A DNA stretch of 64,000 nt. It comes from F1-60-MAGs149 sp037133755 (GTDB lineage: Bacteria; Actinomycetota; Thermoleophilia; Gaiellales; F1-60-MAGs149). How positions within the stretch are numbered: position 1 is the stretch's first letter; each line of letters opens with the position of its first letter. A program made the position numbers and the translations under genes. The notes below the pieces were generated by a model. The model was given only the letters and a program-made list of their open reading frames with translations. It was not told where the DNA came from and searched no databases. The DNA lies in the NCBI GenBank assembly GCA_037133755.1, contig JBAXNN010000002.1, positions 186,001 to 250,000 on the forward strand. The letters are read 5' to 3'. Shown piece after piece: positions 40,243-47,912 of this stretch.

Positions 40243-41153
40243 CCGATCGCCTCCAGCAGCTCTTGCTCGATCGAGGGACCATCCGGGTGCAGACGGCGCA
40301 GGCCGACGCCGGTCGTGGCGGCGACGTCACGCACGAGGTCACGATCGCGGTCATCGCGGATGGCGATCCGCGCGGTGCGCGCATCGATCGCCTCGCAGGT
40401 CAGGCCCGCGGCGACGAGCCCAGCCACGAGCGGGGCGGCGACTTCGACGGTCTCGGCACGCAGCACGTCGGTCTCGCCCGCAGCGGCGGCCAGTGGTCGG
40501 TCGAGCGTGACGCGTCCCTGCTGCATGACGACGACGTGGTCGCAGGTGCGACGGATGTCGTCGAGGATGTGCGACGAGATCAGCACACGGACGCCGAGGT
40601 CGTGCGAGACGCGGCGAATCACCTCGAGCATCTCGGAGCGCTGGATCGGGTCGAGGCCGTTGGTTGGCTCGTCGAGGATGATCAGCTCCGGCGCGTGCAC
40701 CAGAGCCTGCGCGAGCTTGACGCGCTGGCGCATGCCCAGCGAGAAGGAGCCGATCACGCGCGAGCGCTCCTCTTCGAGACCCACGGCGAAGAGCACCTCG
40801 GATGCGCGCCGGATCGCATCGGTGCGCGAAAGGCCGCGCAGCTCGGCGAGATGACGCACGAGGTCGGCGGCCGTCAGTTCGGGAGGCAGGCACTCGTGCT
40901 CCGGCGCGTAGCCGATGCGACGTCGAATGCGGTCGCCCGCGGAGCGCGTGTCCTGTCCGAGGACTTCAATCTCGCCGGCGTCGAGGCGCACGAGCCCGAG
41001 AATCGCCTTCATCAACGTCGACTTGCCGGCACCGTTGCGACCAAGCAGGCCCGTGGCGGGTGCGTCGATGCGCACCGTCACATCGTCGAGCGCGACGATA
41101 TTGCCGTAGGCGCGTCGCGCACCGTGCACCTCAATCGCGGGGACTGCCGTCAC
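40239..41153 (-). CDS. ABC-2 type transporter ATPase (first module)
   Basis: The product has 304 residues. Walker A is GRNGAGKST, the signature FSLGMRQRVKLAQAL, Walker B LIILDEPTNGLDP, and the switch His in LISSHILDD. GTG 41153 is chosen because TACGCT lies six bases upstream (minus strand), giving a leaderless start of the four-gene operon ATPase-permease-ATPase-permease. Sequence similarity to the second ATPase is strong in the core and weak in the C-terminal extension. Confidence 0.88.
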   Translation of the reverse strand: MTAVPAIEVHGARRAYGNIVALDDVTVRIDAPATGLLGRNGAGKSTLMKAILGLVRLDAGEIEVLGQDTRSAGDRIRRRIGYAPEHECLPPELTAADLVRHLAELRGLSRTDAIRRASEVLFAVGLEEERSRVIGSFSLGMRQRVKLAQALVHAPELIILDEPTNGLDPIQRSEMLEVIRRVSHDLGVRVLISSHILDDIRRTCDHVVVMQQGRVTLDRPLAAAAGETDVLRAETVEVAAPLVAGLVAAGLTCEAIDARTARIAIRDDRDRDLVRDVAATTGVGLRRLHPDGPSIEQELLEAIG

Positions 41154-41165
41154 GCCCACAGCGTA
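41154..41165 (-). promoter_or_regulatory. Leaderless promoter (-10 TACGCT) of the ABC operon
   Basis: On the minus strand TACGCT (41165-41160) plus six bases leads to GTG 41153. No Shine-Dalgarno is present. Confidence 0.5.
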
Positions 41166-41227
41166 CGTGGTGCTGCCGGGGGTTGCCGACACGACGGTCG
41201 ACAACCCCCAGCGATACCGCAGAAGCG

Positions 41228-41938
41228 CTAGGCCGCAGCCTTGTGGGAGCTCTTGACGCCCGTCACCAGGACGATGCCGAAGCCGACCTTGGCCAGCACG
41301 TCGATGATGGCGAAGACCAGAATCTCACCGGTCAGGCTGAGCGTACCCGTACCCTCAGTGCCGAGGACCCAGAGGATCGGATAGATGAACCACAGGATCG
41401 TCAGGATGCCGAGCAGCTTCTTGAACAGCGGCATCGAGGCGGCATCGAGGTGAGCCTTAACGGGGCTGTACAACGCCCACAGGACGAGCAGGAAGAACAC
41501 ACAGCTGATGACGTACCAAATCCACTTGTCGCTGTGGTCGCCGCGGAGCGAGGCGATCAGGCCCGTGGCGATCATCAGCACGTCGGCGCCGAGCACCCAG
41601 CCGATGAGGCCGTTGCGTGCGCGTGCGGCGTCACCGCCACCGGTCAGCGGAGCGAGCCCAACCGTGAGCAGGCCGAGCAGGAGCAGCGGCGTGGTGACCA
41701 CCCAGTCGATGTAGCGGGCGTAGAAGATCTGCTGCCCAGCGACCTCGACGACCCCGGTGCCGGTCGCCATCGCCAGGTAGGCACAGGCGGCAATCGCGCA
41801 GACGAAGAAGCTCGCCGTGACGTGATGCCGCTCGTTATTCGGCAGGCTAAACCCGACAGCGGCGATGATCACCGCGCCGAGGGCCATTCCTGCCGTGCCC
41901 AACCAGAGGATGAGTTCCTGCGTGGAGGTGAGATCCAT
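41228..41938 (-). CDS. Microbial rhodopsin, DTG-motif proton-pump type
   Basis: The product has 236 residues with seven helices. Helix C reads ARYIDWVVTTPLLLLGL: Arg75, Asp78 (Schiff-base counter-ion, Asp85 of bacteriorhodopsin), Thr82 (Thr89) and Gly89 in place of the cytoplasmic donor Asp96. Helix G has Asp213 and the retinal Lys217 (IIDVLAKVGFG). Glu195 and Glu205 match the proton-release pair Glu194/Glu204. Leu86 (Leu93) predicts green absorption. Outward proton pumping is likely, with slow or medium-sourced reprotonation. ATG 41938 has AAGGAG 9 nt upstream; GTG 41944 is too close to it. No retinal synthesis gene is in the window. It lies between the ABC operon and leuS. Confidence 0.93.
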   Translation of the reverse strand: MDLTSTQELILWLGTAGMALGAVIIAAVGFSLPNNERHHVTASFFVCAIAACAYLAMATGTGVVEVAGQQIFYARYIDWVVTTPLLLLGLLTVGLAPLTGGGDAARARNGLIGWVLGADVLMIATGLIASLRGDHSDKWIWYVISCVFFLLVLWALYSPVKAHLDAASMPLFKKLLGILTILWFIYPILWVLGTEGTGTLSLTGEILVFAIIDVLAKVGFGIVLVTGVKSSHKAAA

Positions 41939-42218
41939 ATCCACCTACTCCTTTTTCGCGAATCCGTACCGGGAGAATCCGGTTAACAGCATGTTCGCAG
42001 GTGGGGGTGGTTTCGAAATAGGCAAATTCCGTCATCCATGTCTCGGAGCGTGAGTAACCACTGCGTGTAAATTGAGACGGCACGCGTCGTCAACGCGTCC
42101 GAGCGACCAGGCGAGACGGCTTGACGCGGTGGTTCTGCCGTCATTGGTACCACCCGCGTCCCCGCTGCCACAACGCGCACTACCTGGCATGGTGCGTCGG
42201 CCCCCCGGGTCGAATTCG
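41939..42218. other. Divergent intergenic region between rhodopsin and leuS
   Basis: This 280-nt gap is less GC-rich near the rhodopsin end than the flanks and should hold the rhodopsin promoter. TATTTC, TACGGA and TTAACC stretches on the minus strand are weak -10 candidates, none convincing. A GGTACC palindrome at 42146-42151 is the only other feature seen. Confidence 0.4.
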
Positions 42219-42230
42219 TATCCTCTTGGT
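42219..42230 (+). promoter_or_regulatory. Leaderless promoter (-10 TATCCT) of leuS
   Basis: TATCCT (42219-42224) plus six bases leads to GTG 42231. No ribosome site is present; the upstream in-frame codons are not protein-like. Confidence 0.55.
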
Positions 42231-44729
42231 GTGGAGCGCTATGACCCCCAGGCCGTTGAGGCCCGCTGGCAGAAGGTATGGGCCGACGAGAAGGCATTCG
42301 AGACGCCGAATCCGGCCGATCCGGCGACGGACACGTCACCGCGCGCGTACGTGCTCGAGATGCTGCCGTACCCGTCCGGCGACCTGCACATGGGGCACGT
42401 CACCAACTACACGATGGGCGACGTCGTCTCACACTTTCGTCGGCGCACGGGCCACAGGGTGCTGCATCCGATGGGCTACGACTCGTTCGGGCTGCCCGCC
42501 GAGAACGCCGCGATCAAGACCGGCGGCAAGCCAGCGGAGGTGACCGCGAAAAACATCGCGCGCATTCGCGAGCAGATGCTGCGCATGGGCTGGTCGATCG
42601 ACTGGAGCCGCGAGCTGTCGACGTCGGATCCCGCGTACTACAGGTGGACGCAGTGGATCTTCCTGCGCATGTTCGAGCGCGGCCTTGCCTACAAGCGTGG
42701 TGCCGCCGTCAAGTGGTGCCCGCAGGATCAGACCGTGCTGGCCAACGAGCAGGTCATCGACGGGCACTGCGAGCGCTGCGGTACCGAAGTCGAGGCGCGC
42801 GACCTCGAGCAGTGGTTCTTCCGCATCACCGACTACGCCGATCGTCTGCTCGACGACATGGAGAAGCTCGAGCAGTGGCCCGAGCGCGTGCTCACGATGC
42901 AGCGCAACTGGATCGGCCGCTCGCATGGCGCCGAGGTGCAGTTCTCCGTCGTCGGCGGCGACGAGGCGATCCCCGTCTTCACGACACGTCCCGACACGTT
43001 GTTCGGGGCCACGTTCTTCGTGCTGGCGCCCGAGCACCCGATGATCAACGACCTCGTGCGTGGCACCGAGGCCGAGGCCGCGGTGACGGAGTACGTTCGC
43101 CGTCGCGGTGCTGAGTCCGTCGCCGACCGCATGCGCGATGACCGCCCCAAGACGGGCGTCGACACCGGCCGCCGCGTCCTCAACCCGGTGACGAACGAGG
43201 AGATCCCGATCTGGGTGTCTGACTATGTGCTGGTGGAGTACGGCACCGGTGCGATCATGGCCGTGCCCGCGCACGACGAGCGCGACCACGCCTTTGCGCT
43301 GGCGTTTGGTCTGCCGATCCGCCAGGTCGTCGCGACCACCGATGTTGAGGTCGACGTCCAGGCGCAGGCCTATACCGGCGCGGGTGACGACGCGGTGCTC
43401 GTCAACTCAGGGCGGTTCGACGGCATGACCGTCGCCGACGCGAAGAACGCGGTACCGGGATGGCTCGCAGAAGACGGGCGCGGCGAGCAGAAGACCGCCT
43501 ACCGCCTGCGCGACTGGCTCGTCTCGCGTCAGCGCTACTGGGGCGCACCGATTCCGATCATCGACTGCCCGTCCTGTGGTCTCGTGCCCGTGCCCGATGC
43601 TGATCTGCCCGTGCGCCTGCCCGAGATCGAGGACTACGCGCCCAAGGGTCGCTCGCCGCTCGCTGCCGCGGAGGAGTGGCGCGCCGTGCCGTGTCCGTCC
43701 TGTGGGGCCGCCGCCCAGCGCGAGACGGACACGATGGACACGTTCGTCGATTCCTCCTGGTACTACCTCCGCTACGTCAACGCGCACGACGACATGGAGG
43801 CCTTCGCCAAGAGCGATGTCGATTGGTGGCTCCCCGTCGGCCAGTACATCGGCGGCGTCGAGCACGCGATTCTGCACCTGCTGTACAGCCGCTTCTTCAC
43901 GAAGGTGCTGTTCGATGCGGGGTACCTCGGCTTCGAGGAGCCGTTCGCGAACCTGTTCACGCAGGGGATGATCTACAAGGACGGCGCGAAGATGTCCAAG
44001 TCCAAGGGCAACGTCGTCGCCCCGGACGAGATCGTCAATCGCTACGGCGCCGATGCCCTGCGCATGTACGTGCTGTTCATGGGACCGCCGGAACAGGACA
44101 AGGAGTGGTCCGATAGCGGCGTGCTCGGCCCGTCGCGCTTCCTCGATCGCCTGTGGAAAGTCGTCGATCGCATCGCCGCCGAGACGTCGGGGGACCCGCT
44201 GCCCGCACCGCCGGCTGATGCTGATGGTGGTGCGCTCGAGCTGTTGCGGCTCACGCACCACTCGATCCAGCGCGTCACCGAGGACATCGATCGGCGCCTC
44301 CAGTTCAACACCGCGATTGCGGCGGCGATGGAGCTGCTCAACGGCATTGAGAAGCAGCGTGATGGGCTGCTGGGTGATCGCATCGGCGGACAGGCGCTGC
44401 GCCACGCCGCCGGGACGCTCGTCTGCCTCGTGCAGCCGTTTGCGCCGCACATCGCCGAGGAGCTGTGGGAGACGCTTGGCGGCTCTCGGCTGTGGGAGAC
44501 GCCGTGGCCGATCGCGGATCCCGCACTGCTCGTAGCCGATACGTTCGAGTGCGTCGTGCAGATCAACGGCAAGCTGCGCGAACGCGTCCAGCTCGGGTGC
44601 GGTCTGCCCAAGGACGAGGTCCTGGCTGCCGTCAAGGCGCTGCCGAAAATCGCCGAGCAGCTCGAAGGACGCGAACTCGTCAAGGAGATCGTGGTTCCCG
44701 ACAAGCTCGTCAACATCGTCGTCAAGTAG
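42231..44729 (+). CDS. leuS: Leucyl-tRNA synthetase
   Basis: The product has 832 residues. The HIGH motif is HMGH (53-56) in PYPSGDLHMGHVTNYT, KMSKS is at 587-591 and the editing (CP1) domain lies between them with TRPDTLFGATFFVLAPEHP. It charges tRNA-Leu. GTG 42231 is chosen because the protein alignment begins MERYDP and a leaderless promoter precedes it. It is transcribed away from the rhodopsin. Confidence 0.95.
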   Translation: MERYDPQAVEARWQKVWADEKAFETPNPADPATDTSPRAYVLEMLPYPSGDLHMGHVTNYTMGDVVSHFRRRTGHRVLHPMGYDSFGLPAENAAIKTGGKPAEVTAKNIARIREQMLRMGWSIDWSRELSTSDPAYYRWTQWIFLRMFERGLAYKRGAAVKWCPQDQTVLANEQVIDGHCERCGTEVEARDLEQWFFRITDYADRLLDDMEKLEQWPERVLTMQRNWIGRSHGAEVQFSVVGGDEAIPVFTTRPDTLFGATFFVLAPEHPMINDLVRGTEAEAAVTEYVRRRGAESVADRMRDDRPKTGVDTGRRVLNPVTNEEIPIWVSDYVLVEYGTGAIMAVPAHDERDHAFALAFGLPIRQVVATTDVEVDVQAQAYTGAGDDAVLVNSGRFDGMTVADAKNAVPGWLAEDGRGEQKTAYRLRDWLVSRQRYWGAPIPIIDCPSCGLVPVPDADLPVRLPEIEDYAPKGRSPLAAAEEWRAVPCPSCGAAAQRETDTMDTFVDSSWYYLRYVNAHDDMEAFAKSDVDWWLPVGQYIGGVEHAILHLLYSRFFTKVLFDAGYLGFEEPFANLFTQGMIYKDGAKMSKSKGNVVAPDEIVNRYGADALRMYVLFMGPPEQDKEWSDSGVLGPSRFLDRLWKVVDRIAAETSGDPLPAPPADADGGALELLRLTHHSIQRVTEDIDRRLQFNTAIAAAMELLNGIEKQRDGLLGDRIGGQALRHAAGTLVCLVQPFAPHIAEELWETLGGSRLWETPWPIADPALLVADTFECVVQINGKLRERVQLGCGLPKDEVLAAVKALPKIAEQLEGRELVKEIVVPDKLVNIVVK

Positions 44730-44811
44730 CGAAGGTTCTGTGCGCGTGTCCGCGCGCTTGTGGCGCGGAATGCGCGCTCGGTCGAGCGAACCAGAGCGGC
44801 AGGCTGTCGGC

Positions 44812-45408
44812 ATGCCACCGCTCGATCGCCGAACGCTCCTCCTCGGGCTCGCCGCCATCCTCCTCCTGGCGGCGGCAGTGACGTTCATCCGTGGTCGCGG
44901 GGGCGCTGCGCGCCCGCCGGTGCCGGTCCCCGCGGCGGTTGCCGCGGCCGACGGCGCCGGCGGTGTCGCGCCTGCGCCCGTCGACCAGCTCGTGGTCTAC
45001 GTCACGGGTGCGGTCCGCAAGCCGGGCGTGTACCAGCTGCCGGACGGCAAGCGGATCATCGATGCGATCGAGAAGGCGGGCGGTGTTACACCGAAAGCCG
45101 ACGCGGTCACCGTCAACCTCGCCGCGTTGCTGATCGACGGCGAGCAGATTCTGGTCCCCGAGGCCTTCGCGCCGGGGGCAGGTGCGGCGCCGACGGGCGC
45201 GGGGCCAGCAGTCGCCGGCGTGGTGCATCTCAACAGCGCCGACGTGTCAGCGCTCGACGAACTCCCCGGTGTTGGACCGGCGACCGCCCAGCGCATTATC
45301 GACTGGCGCGAGCAGAACGGCGGCTTCCGCACGGTTGACGACCTGGAGCAGGTACCCGGGATCGGCCCGGCCAAGCTCGACGCGCTGCGCGATCTCGTCG
45401 CCCCGTGA
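44812..45408 (+). CDS. comEA: ComEA-type DNA-binding competence protein
   Basis: The product has 198 residues: a membrane anchor (about 9-28), an Ala/Pro linker, a SLBB domain (VYVTGAVRKPGVYQLPDGKRIIDAI) and a C-terminal double helix-hairpin-helix (LNSADVSALDELPGVGPATAQRIIDWR, VPGIGPAKLDALRDLV) that binds DNA. It captures DNA outside the cell for uptake. ATG 44812 follows CAGGCT by six bases, so a leaderless message is plausible; a longer form from 44740 is less likely. Its stop overlaps comEC as GTGA. Confidence 0.88.
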   Translation: MPPLDRRTLLLGLAAILLLAAAVTFIRGRGGAARPPVPVPAAVAAADGAGGVAPAPVDQLVVYVTGAVRKPGVYQLPDGKRIIDAIEKAGGVTPKADAVTVNLAALLIDGEQILVPEAFAPGAGAAPTGAGPAVAGVVHLNSADVSALDELPGVGPATAQRIIDWREQNGGFRTVDDLEQVPGIGPAKLDALRDLVAP

Positions 45409-46820
45409 GGCTGCCGCGGCCGGCGCCGCCCGATCTGGTGGGGCTGCTGGTTGCGTGCGGTGCGTTGCTCGCGTTGGCGCCGTTCCCCGCGGCGATCACC
45501 GGGCTCGTCGCGGGCGGACTGCTGTGTGGGCGATGTCTGGGATGTGCGCGAGCGGCATCCGCCTTGCTTGTCGCTGCGCTCATCGGTGGCTGCGTCGTCG
45601 GCACGGCCCGCCTTCAGGTGCTCGACGCCGATCCGCTCGCGGCGCGGGTGGGGCACGCGCTCGTTGATGCCCACGTTGTGGTTGATGAGCCGTGGCACGG
45701 GGGAGGCTTTGGCCGGATCGCACTCGGACGTGTGCTCGGTGCGGAGGGTGGTCCGGTGCTGTTGCGACTGGCCCAGAAGACCGGGCCGGATCGCGGCAGC
45801 GTCTTGCGCGTCAGTGGATCACTCGAGCGACCACGCGGGCCGCGGGATGGTTTCGACGAGCGGGCGTGGCTGGCACATCAGGGAGTGCATGCCGTTCTGC
45901 GCCTCCGGGACGTGCAGACCGAGGGCACGCGCGGTGGCCTCTGGGGGCTCACCGATCGTGTTCGTGCCCGGGCGCTGGCGGCACTCGCGCCGGCCGGGCA
46001 TGACGACGCTGCCCAGGTCGATATCGGCCTGGCCTTCGGCGGCAGCGCGGGGATGAGTCAGCCCGCGGTTGAGGCGTTTCGCGCGTCGGGGCTCGCGCAT
46101 CTGCTCGCCGTCAGTGGCGGCAACGTCGCGCTTCTCGTGGTGCTGGTCGTTGCTCTGGTCTGGATCGCGGGTGGCACACGGCGGCAGGCAATGTGGATCG
46201 CCCTCGGGGTGATCGCGCTCTACGTAGGGGTGGTCGGCTGCTCTGCGAGCGTCGTCCGCGCGGGCATCGCGGGCATCATCGGCTGCCTGGTCTGGCTGTT
46301 GGGTCGGCCGCGTGACGCCTGGCGGGCGCTCGGACTCGCCCTTGGCCTCCTGCTCGCCTGGAATCCGTATGCGATTCTCGATCCCGGTCTGCAGCTCTCA
46401 TTTGCAGCCGTGGCAGGCATCTTGCTCGTGGCGCCACGTATTCGTCCGTGGGCGCAGGCATCGGGCGTGCCGGAGCTTCTGGTCGGCGCAATCGCCGTCA
46501 CCACAGCGGCAACCATCGCCACGGCGCCCATCTCGTGGTGGCATTTCGGTCGTGCCACCATCCTCGCTGCAGTGCCGGCCAATCTTCTCGCGGCCCCGGC
46601 TGTGCCACTGGCGCTATGGGGTGCACTCCTGGCCACGCTGGCTACACCGATCGCGCCCGCCGCCGGCGCGGGACTTGCGTGGTGCTCCCGCTGGCCGGCC
46701 GCGTGGATCCTCCAGTGTGCGTGGATCGGCGCTGGCCTCGCGGCTGCGACACCCGTCTGGCTCCTTCCGACGTTCGTGGCCATCGGCGTGGGAGCGCTCG
46801 CGGCGCGACGGCGGCACTAG
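45405..46820 (+). CDS. comEC: ComEC/Rec2 competence channel, membrane part only
   Basis: The product has 471 residues with about 10 membrane helices. The competence domain has SGLAHLLAVSGGNVALLV and VVRAGIAGIIGCLVWLLGRPRDAWRALGLALGLLLAWNPYAILDPGLQLSFAAVAG, the ComEC hallmark. The usual C-terminal metallo-beta-lactamase domain (about 250 residues) is absent, and the frame ends just before holA. GTG 45405 overlaps comEA. Confidence 0.88.
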   Translation: MRLPRPAPPDLVGLLVACGALLALAPFPAAITGLVAGGLLCGRCLGCARAASALLVAALIGGCVVGTARLQVLDADPLAARVGHALVDAHVVVDEPWHGGGFGRIALGRVLGAEGGPVLLRLAQKTGPDRGSVLRVSGSLERPRGPRDGFDERAWLAHQGVHAVLRLRDVQTEGTRGGLWGLTDRVRARALAALAPAGHDDAAQVDIGLAFGGSAGMSQPAVEAFRASGLAHLLAVSGGNVALLVVLVVALVWIAGGTRRQAMWIALGVIALYVGVVGCSASVVRAGIAGIIGCLVWLLGRPRDAWRALGLALGLLLAWNPYAILDPGLQLSFAAVAGILLVAPRIRPWAQASGVPELLVGAIAVTTAATIATAPISWWHFGRATILAAVPANLLAAPAVPLALWGALLATLATPIAPAAGAGLAWCSRWPAAWILQCAWIGAGLAAATPVWLLPTFVAIGVGALAARRRH

Positions 46821-46829
46821 GATGGAGGC
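46818..46829 (+). promoter_or_regulatory. Leaderless promoter (-10 TAGGAT) of holA
   Basis: TAGGAT (46818-46823) overlaps the comEC stop TAG, and six bases later comes GTG 46830. GGAGG abuts the GTG too closely to act as a ribosome site. Confidence 0.5.
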
Positions 46830-47813
46830 GTGTCCGAGACCGCCCTCGCTCCCGTGTACCTCCTCGGTGGGACCGACCGCGGGAAGGTCCGGCGCGCGCT
46901 CGAGCGTCTCAAGGAGCGCTTCGGTGCCGACGCGATCGAGCACTTCGATGCCTCGGCCTGCGATCCAGGCGATGTCGCGAATGCCTGTCAGCAGCAGGGG
47001 CTGTTCGTCGATCAGCGCCTCGTAATCGTCGAAGGCTGCGATGCGTGGGTCAAGCCGCGTCGCGCCGGTCGCCTTGATCCCCTCGTCGCCTACGTTGAGA
47101 ACGCGAGTCCTGCGACAACGCTGGTCATCGTGATCGATGCCCCGAGTGACCCCAAGAAGCCGGTCTGGCCGAAGGACGACCCGCTGTTCAAGGCTGTCGC
47201 AAAGGCAGGAGGCAAGAACGCGATCTTGCTCTTCGAAGCCCCCAAGAGCGCGGTCTTCGCGCGCCAGGAGGCCGAGCGCATGGGCGTCAAGCTCGATCCC
47301 GAGGCGATGATGCGCTTCACCGAGCTCGTGGGCGACCACCCGGAAGAGATCACGGGCGAGTTCGAGAAGCTGTCGACCTTCGCGAATGGCGAGCAGATCG
47401 ACGTCGCGATCGTCGAGACGATGGTCGCCGCGCGCCATGACGATGCGCCGTGGGCGCTGCTCGATGCGATCACCCAGCGCGATCGTCGCACTGCGGTGCG
47501 CGAACTAACCAAGCTCTTCGCCGGTGACGTCGAGCCACACCGCGTCCTCCCGCAGATCACGCGCCATGTTGAGCTCGTGCGGCGCACGGTGGAACTGGCG
47601 GAGGACGGGCGTCCCAGCAAAGAGCAACTCGCCAAGCAGCTCGGCGTCGCGCCGTTTCGCGCCCAGAAGATGCTCGTCGCCGTCGGTCACTGGACGCCGA
47701 TGGACGCCAGCCGCGCGATGAGCCGCATGCACGAGGCCGACGCGGCCATGAAGGGCATGTCGCGCATGCCGCCGAGCCTGGTTCTGGAACGGGCGCTGGC
47801 CGAGTCGCTGTAG
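46830..47813 (+). CDS. holA: DNA polymerase III delta subunit
   Basis: The product has 327 residues. The N-terminal VYLLGGTDRGKVRRALERLKE, the middle LVIVEGCDAW and FTELVGDHPEEITGEFEKLSTFA, and the C-terminal clamp-loader collar helices RKTVELAED...QKMLVAVGHW-like pattern define HolA/YqeN. It opens the sliding clamp as part of the clamp loader. The comEA-comEC-holA order is conserved widely; rpsT, which often follows, is absent. Confidence 0.85.
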   Translation: MSETALAPVYLLGGTDRGKVRRALERLKERFGADAIEHFDASACDPGDVANACQQQGLFVDQRLVIVEGCDAWVKPRRAGRLDPLVAYVENASPATTLVIVIDAPSDPKKPVWPKDDPLFKAVAKAGGKNAILLFEAPKSAVFARQEAERMGVKLDPEAMMRFTELVGDHPEEITGEFEKLSTFANGEQIDVAIVETMVAARHDDAPWALLDAITQRDRRTAVRELTKLFAGDVEPHRVLPQITRHVELVRRTVELAEDGRPSKEQLAKQLGVAPFRAQKMLVAVGHWTPMDASRAMSRMHEADAAMKGMSRMPPSLVLERALAESL

Positions 47814-47820
47814 CAGCGAA

Positions 47821-47877
47821 CGAGCCACCCGTGCATTCGGGTAACGCTCGGCCGGTTCGGTTTTCTCTCGTTTTTGT
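47821..47877 (+). terminator. Probable intrinsic terminator after holA
   Basis: CGAGC-C-ACCCG-TGCATT-CGGGT-AAC-GCTCG forms a nested two-part stem (47821-47850), and T-rich stretches follow (TTTTCTCTCGTTTTT, 47861-47875). Confidence 0.5.
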
Positions 47878-47900
47878 CGAGCGGCACCGCTGCCGGCTGG

Positions 47901-47912
47901 TACAAACAGCGC
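47901..47912 (+). promoter_or_regulatory. Leaderless promoter (-10 TACAAA) of the LRR gene
   Basis: TACAAA (47901-47906) plus six bases leads to GTG 47913. The last base is A rather than the usual T, so it may be weaker. Confidence 0.4.

Noticed and set aside
42141..42165. T-box-like GGTGGTACC sequence upstream of leuS
   Set aside because: The core GGTACC is palindromic, so it appears on both strands; no specifier loop, stem I or antiterminator could be built, and leuS has a leaderless promoter downstream of it.
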